64,000 nucleotides of DNA from NCBI GenBank assembly GCA_024304985.1, contig JAMWZC010000001.1, positions 1-64,000 of the forward strand, written 5' to 3'. Positions within the stretch are counted from its first letter, which is position 1. Each line of letters opens with the position of its first letter. This document shows, piece after piece, positions 59,318-64,000 of the stretch. Made by a program: the position numbers and the translations under genes. The DNA is from Paracoccaceae bacterium. Lineage in GTDB: Bacteria; Pseudomonadota; Alphaproteobacteria; Rhodobacterales; Rhodobacteraceae. The notes below the pieces were generated by a model. That model saw nothing but the letters and a program-made list of their open reading frames with translations, was not told the origin of the DNA and did no database searches.

Positions 59318-60661
59318 TCACGGGCAGAAGATATCGTTGCCCAAGGCAAAGACCATCAGCGACAGGATCAGTGTCAGGCCGATCCCCATGAGCACGCGCA
59401 ACACCTTGTCGCTGGGCGGTTTCCCGGCCACCGCCTCATAGGCGTAAAAGACCAGATGTCCGCCATCCAGAACAGGAATGGGAAACAGGTTCAGCAGGCC
59501 CACCGCTGTGGACAGAACGGCGATGAAATAGATGAAATTCACCGTGCCCTGACTGGCCATCGCGCCCGAGACTTCGGCGATCCCGATGGGGCCGGACATG
59601 TTGCAGGTGCTGATCGCGCCTGTGATCATGTGATACAGGCCCGAGATCGAGCCGACGATGATCTCCCACATGCTCGAGACGCCGTTTACCAACGCATCGA
59701 CTAGGCCGGGAGACTCGGTCATGGGGTCAAAGAACAGACCGCCGATGATCCCGATACGCCAGTTTGTCTCGAACCCGCCACCCGCTTGCGGTTCGTCCAC
59801 GCGGCGCGGCGTCAGGGTGAATTGCAGCGCTTGCCCGTCGCGCAGAACGTCCAGTTGCAACGGCGCGCCTTCGGCGGCCATGACCTTCTCACGCAATTCG
59901 CGGAATGCATGGATCGGATCGCCATCCACCGCCACGATCACATCATCGGCGCGCAGATCAATGGCAATGGCTGCGGATTGCGGGGCCAGCTGCGTGATGA
60001 CGGGCGGCATGGGATGCGGGCCCTGCACCGTGACCTCTTGCCCGTCCCGTAACACCAGATATTCCAGCAATGGAACAGCAGGCAGGCTGTCGGTCAGGGC
60101 GCCGAACCCCGCCTCGCCCATCTGCGGCAGGGTCTGCCCGTCGATGGCCAGGATCACATCGCCCGGCATCACCTCATGCGCGACGGCAACGGGGCGCAAC
60201 TCACCAACCGTCAGAGGCTCGACCGCGACACCGCGCGTCAAGCCGATGGCGGTAAAGACCACGATCGCCAGCACGAAATTGAAGATCGGCCCCGCCGCCA
60301 CCGTCGCCGTGCGCGCCCAGAGCGGGGCACCGCTCATGGTGCTGCGGCGTTCGGCGGGCGTCATCTCGCGGATCGCCTCGCCATCCACACCGGCCGAGGC
60401 CGCATCCGCATCGCCACGGAACTTCACGAACCCGCCAAAGGGCAGAAGCGCCACCTGCCATTTGGTGCCCCGCTTGTCATGGCGCGCATAGATCACCGGG
60501 CCGAAGCCAAGCGAAAAGACATCCGCATGGATTCCCGACCAGCGGCCCACGATGTAATGGCCGTATTCATGCACCGCCACGATGACCGACAAAGCCACGA
60601 CAAAGGCCGCAAGGGTCATGGCAAGACTGCCGAACTGGGGAAGAAGCGATGCAATATCCAA
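59318..60661 (-). CDS. rseP: site-2 protease RseP
   Basis: The 447-residue M50 protease has VAVHEYGHYIVGRW (zinc HExxH) in the first helix, PDZ domains in the periplasmic part (about 120-290) and NLFPIPVLDGGHLVFYAYEA with the third zinc ligand. It cleaves anti-sigma factors and signal-peptide remnants within the membrane. The start is TTG at 60661 with AGGAC six nucleotides upstream. Confidence 0.95.
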   Translation of the reverse strand: MDIASLLPQFGSLAMTLAAFVVALSVIVAVHEYGHYIVGRWSGIHADVFSLGFGPVIYARHDKRGTKWQVALLPFGGFVKFRGDADAASAGVDGEAIREMTPAERRSTMSGAPLWARTATVAAGPIFNFVLAIVVFTAIGLTRGVAVEPLTVGELRPVAVAHEVMPGDVILAIDGQTLPQMGEAGFGALTDSLPAVPLLEYLVLRDGQEVTVQGPHPMPPVITQLAPQSAAIAIDLRADDVIVAVDGDPIHAFRELREKVMAAEGAPLQLDVLRDGQALQFTLTPRRVDEPQAGGGFETNWRIGIIGGLFFDPMTESPGLVDALVNGVSSMWEIIVGSISGLYHMITGAISTCNMSGPIGIAEVSGAMASQGTVNFIYFIAVLSTAVGLLNLFPIPVLDGGHLVFYAYEAVAGKPPSDKVLRVLMGIGLTLILSLMVFALGNDIFCP

Positions 60662-60697
60662 GTCTTGTCCTGCTTTCGTTAGGTGAGGCGCGGTGGT

Positions 60698-61870
60698 TCA
60701 GCGCGCGCGGGCCGGCATGGCCTCATCGGCCCGTATCCTTGCCAGATGGTCCACATGGGCCACGGTATCAAGAGTAATCTCGGCATCAATGAGGCTGCTT
60801 TCGGATGACATCCGCGTCAGCACCTCCTCGACGACAGCCGCCATATCCAGAAAACCGATGCGTCCGGCGATGAAGGCATCCAGCGCGCGCTCTTTTGCGG
60901 CGTTGAACACTGCCCCTGCCAGACCGCCGCGCCGCATCACCTCGCCCGCCAGACTCAACGCGGGATAGCGGGCCGGATCAGGTTTGCGGAAGTTCAGCGT
61001 GCCGATGGCCGCAAGGTCCAGACGCGCCACAGGCAGGTCCCGCCGTTCGGGCCAGTGCAGCGCATATCCGATGGCATGGCGCATGTCCGAGGCCCCGACA
61101 TGCGCCATCAAGGCCCCGTCCCGGAACCCGACCAGCGCATGCACAAGGGATTCAGGGTGCAGGATCACTTCGATCTGGTCGGGGGAAACGCCGAAAAACT
61201 CTTTGGTCTCTATGACTTCCAGCGCCTTGTTGAACATGGATGCGGAATCGATCGTGATCCTTTGACCCATATCCCAGTTGGGGTGGCACGAGGCTTCGGC
61301 CAATGTGGCGCGTGCCAGCTGTTCGATCGGCCAGTCACGGAAGGCCCCGCCGCTGGCCGTGATGATGATCCTCTCGACCGCCGCCAGATCCTCGCCGACC
61401 AGCGCCTGAAAGATCGCGGAATGCTCGCTGTCCACGGGCAGGATGCGTGCATCGTGCTGCGCCGCCGTCGCCATCAGCAAGGGGCCTGCCGTCACCAGCG
61501 ATTCCTTGTTCGCCAGCGCCAGTGTCGCCCCCTGTTTCAGCGCCTCCATCCCGGGGGCCAGCCCCGCCGCGCCCACGATGGCCGACATGGTCCAGTCCGC
61601 CGGACGGGCCGCGGCCTCGATCAGGGCCGCCTTCCCGGCTGCGGCCTGCACCCCAGAACCCGCCAAAGCCTCGCGCAATTCACCCAGAAGGTCGTCATGG
61701 GCCGTGACCGCCAGTTCCGCACCCAGACGCCGGGCATCGGCGGCCAGTTGCGCGACATTGCGCCCGCCTGTCAGCGCCACGACCTGATACTCCGCAGGTG
61801 CGCGGCCAATCAGATCGAGGGTGTTCTGCCCGATCGATCCCGTTGCGCCAAAGACCGTGACACGTTTCAT
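60698..61870 (-). CDS. dxr: 1-deoxy-D-xylulose 5-phosphate reductoisomerase
   Basis: The 390-residue enzyme has the NADPH motif VFGATGSIGQNTLDLI, metal/substrate residues in LPVDSEHSAIFQAL and the flexible loop SCHPNWDMGQRITIDSASMFNK. It makes MEP, the substrate of the IspDF protein encoded at 16.7 kb. The ATG at 61870 overlaps the cdsA stop (TGATG); a GTG one codon upstream is also in frame. Confidence 0.97.
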   Translation of the reverse strand: MKRVTVFGATGSIGQNTLDLIGRAPAEYQVVALTGGRNVAQLAADARRLGAELAVTAHDDLLGELREALAGSGVQAAAGKAALIEAAARPADWTMSAIVGAAGLAPGMEALKQGATLALANKESLVTAGPLLMATAAQHDARILPVDSEHSAIFQALVGEDLAAVERIIITASGGAFRDWPIEQLARATLAEASCHPNWDMGQRITIDSASMFNKALEVIETKEFFGVSPDQIEVILHPESLVHALVGFRDGALMAHVGASDMRHAIGYALHWPERRDLPVARLDLAAIGTLNFRKPDPARYPALSLAGEVMRRGGLAGAVFNAAKERALDAFIAGRIGFLDMAAVVEEVLTRMSSESSLIDAEITLDTVAHVDHLARIRADEAMPARAR

Positions 61871-62664
61871 CACTGGGCGGGCACCTGTCCGTAAAGCAAC
61901 ATCACCACCAGCGCCAGAAGCGCCGCGCCGATCAGCCCGTCAAAGCGGTCCAGAACGCCGCCATGGCCAGGGATCAGGCGCGAGCTGTCTTTCACGCCCA
62001 TTTTCCGCTTGATGGCGCTTTCCGCGATATCCCCCATCTGCGAGGCGAAAGACGTGGCCATGCTGATCAGGATAAGCGTCGCACCCGCCCCGGTGATCGG
62101 CATGAAGGCCGCCCCCAGCGCCCCTGCCCCGATCCAGCCCGCGATGGTGCCGGACCATGTCTTCTTGGGGCTGACCGCAGGCCAGAACTTCGGCCCGCCG
62201 ATCATACGCCCCGCGAAATAGCCCGCGACATCCGTGATGACCACGACCAGCACCAGCCAGATCAGCCATGTCAGGCCGTCGTCGCGATCACGCAGGGTGA
62301 CAAGGGCATAGGCGGCCAGCAGGATTACCGGCGCATAAAGCGCATAGATCACACGATGGCGCGCCAGCAGAACAATCCCCGCGGCCAGCGGCGTCAGCAG
62401 CGCCAGCACGTCCAGAGTTGAGGGAGCCATGATCGCGATCAGCACCGCCAACCCGGACAAGGCGCTCAGACCGCGCGCCAAGGACTCGGCACCGGGGGTC
62501 AGCATCCGCACCAATTCCCAGATCATGAGGCCGCAGACCAGCACGATCAGTGCCAGAAACCATGGACCGCCCAGCCAGATCTCGCCTGCGCCGACGACGA
62601 TCATGAAGAGCGACGACAGGGTGCGCGTCTTGAGATCATCCCATTTGGACAGTGCCGTGGTCAT
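61870..62664 (-). CDS. cdsA: phosphatidate cytidylyltransferase
   Basis: The 264-residue membrane enzyme has the CDS signature SAIKRKMGVKDSSRLIPGHG-GVLDRFD near its C-terminus and about seven TM helices. It makes CDP-diacylglycerol for phospholipids. The ATG at 62664 with GAGG upstream is used. Longer frames run into uppS. Confidence 0.95.
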   Translation of the reverse strand: MTTALSKWDDLKTRTLSSLFMIVVGAGEIWLGGPWFLALIVLVCGLMIWELVRMLTPGAESLARGLSALSGLAVLIAIMAPSTLDVLALLTPLAAGIVLLARHRVIYALYAPVILLAAYALVTLRDRDDGLTWLIWLVLVVVITDVAGYFAGRMIGGPKFWPAVSPKKTWSGTIAGWIGAGALGAAFMPITGAGATLILISMATSFASQMGDIAESAIKRKMGVKDSSRLIPGHGGVLDRFDGLIGAALLALVVMLLYGQVPAQ

Positions 62665-62671
62665 TGCCGCC

Positions 62672-63442
<771 letters not shown>

Positions 63443-63475
63443 GACTGGCTTTCCTTTCGGCGAAACGGCAGGTCG

Positions 63476-64000
63476 TCAGACCTGCATGATCTCGGCCTGT
63501 TTGCCTTCCAGGGCGGCGTCCACCATCTTGGTGTACTTGTCCGTCAATTCCTGCACGCTTGTTTCCCAGAACTTCTGGTCATCTTCCGACATGCCTTTGG
63601 TCTTGGCCCTCTTGATCTGGTCCATCCCGTCGCGCCGGACGTTGCGCACGGCGACGCGGGCATGTTCGGCATATTGGGCGGCGACGCGGGTCAGATCGCG
63701 GCGGCGCTCTTCGTTCAACTCGGGGATCGGCAGCATGATGATCGTGCCGTTCAATTGCGGATTGATGCCCAGTCCGCTGTTGCGGATCGCTTTTTCCACG
63801 GCACCGACCATCGACTTGTCCCAGACGTTCACCGTCACCATGCGCGGTTCGGGAACGTTGATCGTGCCCACCTGGTTGATCGGGGTCCGCTGGCCATAGG
63901 CTTCGACCATCACAGGTTCCAGCATCGAGGCCGAGGCGCGGCCCGTGCGCAATGACGCGAATTCGGTCTTCAACGCCGCCATGGCCCCTTCCATCCGCCG
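63476..64000 (-). CDS. frr: ribosome recycling factor, N-terminus outside the window
   Basis: 175 codons are visible, starting inside the conserved [27 protein letters not shown] and ending KQAEIMQV. About ten N-terminal residues are cut off by the window edge. RRF with EF-G splits post-termination ribosomes. It heads the uppS-cdsA-dxr-rseP run. Confidence 0.97.
   Translation of the reverse strand, partial: RRMEGAMAALKTEFASLRTGRASASMLEPVMVEAYGQRTPINQVGTINVPEPRMVTVNVWDKSMVGAVEKAIRNSGLGINPQLNGTIIMLPIPELNEERRRDLTRVAAQYAEHARVAVRNVRRDGMDQIKRAKTKGMSEDDQKFWETSVQELTDKYTKMVDAALEGKQAEIMQV

Overview
The window looks like a chromosomal segment of a Rhodobacteraceae (roseobacter/Rhodobacter-type alphaproteobacterium): GC-rich, mostly housekeeping genes. 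The evidence is the dusB(nifR3)-ntrBC-ntrYX-trkAH-hfq-hflX string, a ctrA/sciP-type pair, fused ispDF, TrmFO, DUF6456/DUF6477-type proteins, LpxI in place of LpxH, and a full-length MttB-superfamily protein. I see no prophage, IS element, CRISPR array, rRNA or tRNA.

Layout. 1-3.9 kb: start of a beta-hydroxyacid dehydrogenase, an Ntn-hydrolase acylase and a fatty-acid desaturase. 3.9-16.5 kb, minus strand: dusB, ntrB, ntrC, ntrY, ntrX, trkA, trkH, hfq, hflX (nitrogen sensing, potassium uptake, RNA chaperone), interrupted by one small lipoprotein gene on the plus strand. 16.6-18.9 kb: ispDF, pgpA, pncC behind a palindromic operator. 18.9-26.4 kb: mixed metabolism (MmgE/PrpD, a COQ10-like protein, hpt, two c-type cytochromes, lipA, oxyR, a VIT1-like transporter). 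26.4-28.2 kb: divergent DUF6456/DUF6477 genes around an AT-rich gap with DnaA- and CtrA-type boxes. 28.3-39.1 kb: mttB-like gene, guaA, two EamA exporters, metA, ppk2, a TetR regulator and an outer-membrane protein. 39.2-45.2 kb: rplM-rpsI, CoA-thioester enzymes, trmFO, gluQ, hisI and a NifU-like scaffold. 45.2-52.4 kb: a 40-residue membrane protein behind a LexA-type box, recG, a disrupted ligA, ctrA, a SciP-like gene and mnmA. 52.4-64 kb, minus strand: the envelope cluster frr-uppS-cdsA-dxr-rseP-(small ORF)-bamA-ompH-fabZ-lpxA-lpxI-lpxB, lacking lpxD.

Points that go beyond routine annotation: (1) a very small membrane protein gene (45362-45484) behind a GAAC-N7-GAAC LexA-type box next to recG, a candidate SidA/TisB-like SOS protein; (2) a near-perfect sigma-54 promoter (41768-41784) upstream of trmFO, followed by a leader with a 10-bp long-range stem, while both NtrC and NtrX in this window lack the GAFTGA motif needed to work with sigma-54; (3) a perfect 84-bp inverted repeat inside ligA that breaks the gene just before its BRCT domain; (4) matching CtrA-type half-site pairs at ctrA itself and in the DUF6456/DUF6477 gap, the latter beside two DnaA boxes; (5) a three-half-site palindrome between the dusB-ntr and ispDF operons; (6) a short AT-rich motif that recurs just after stop codons in the sense direction.

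All functional names come from reading protein motifs and gene order. No database search was possible.
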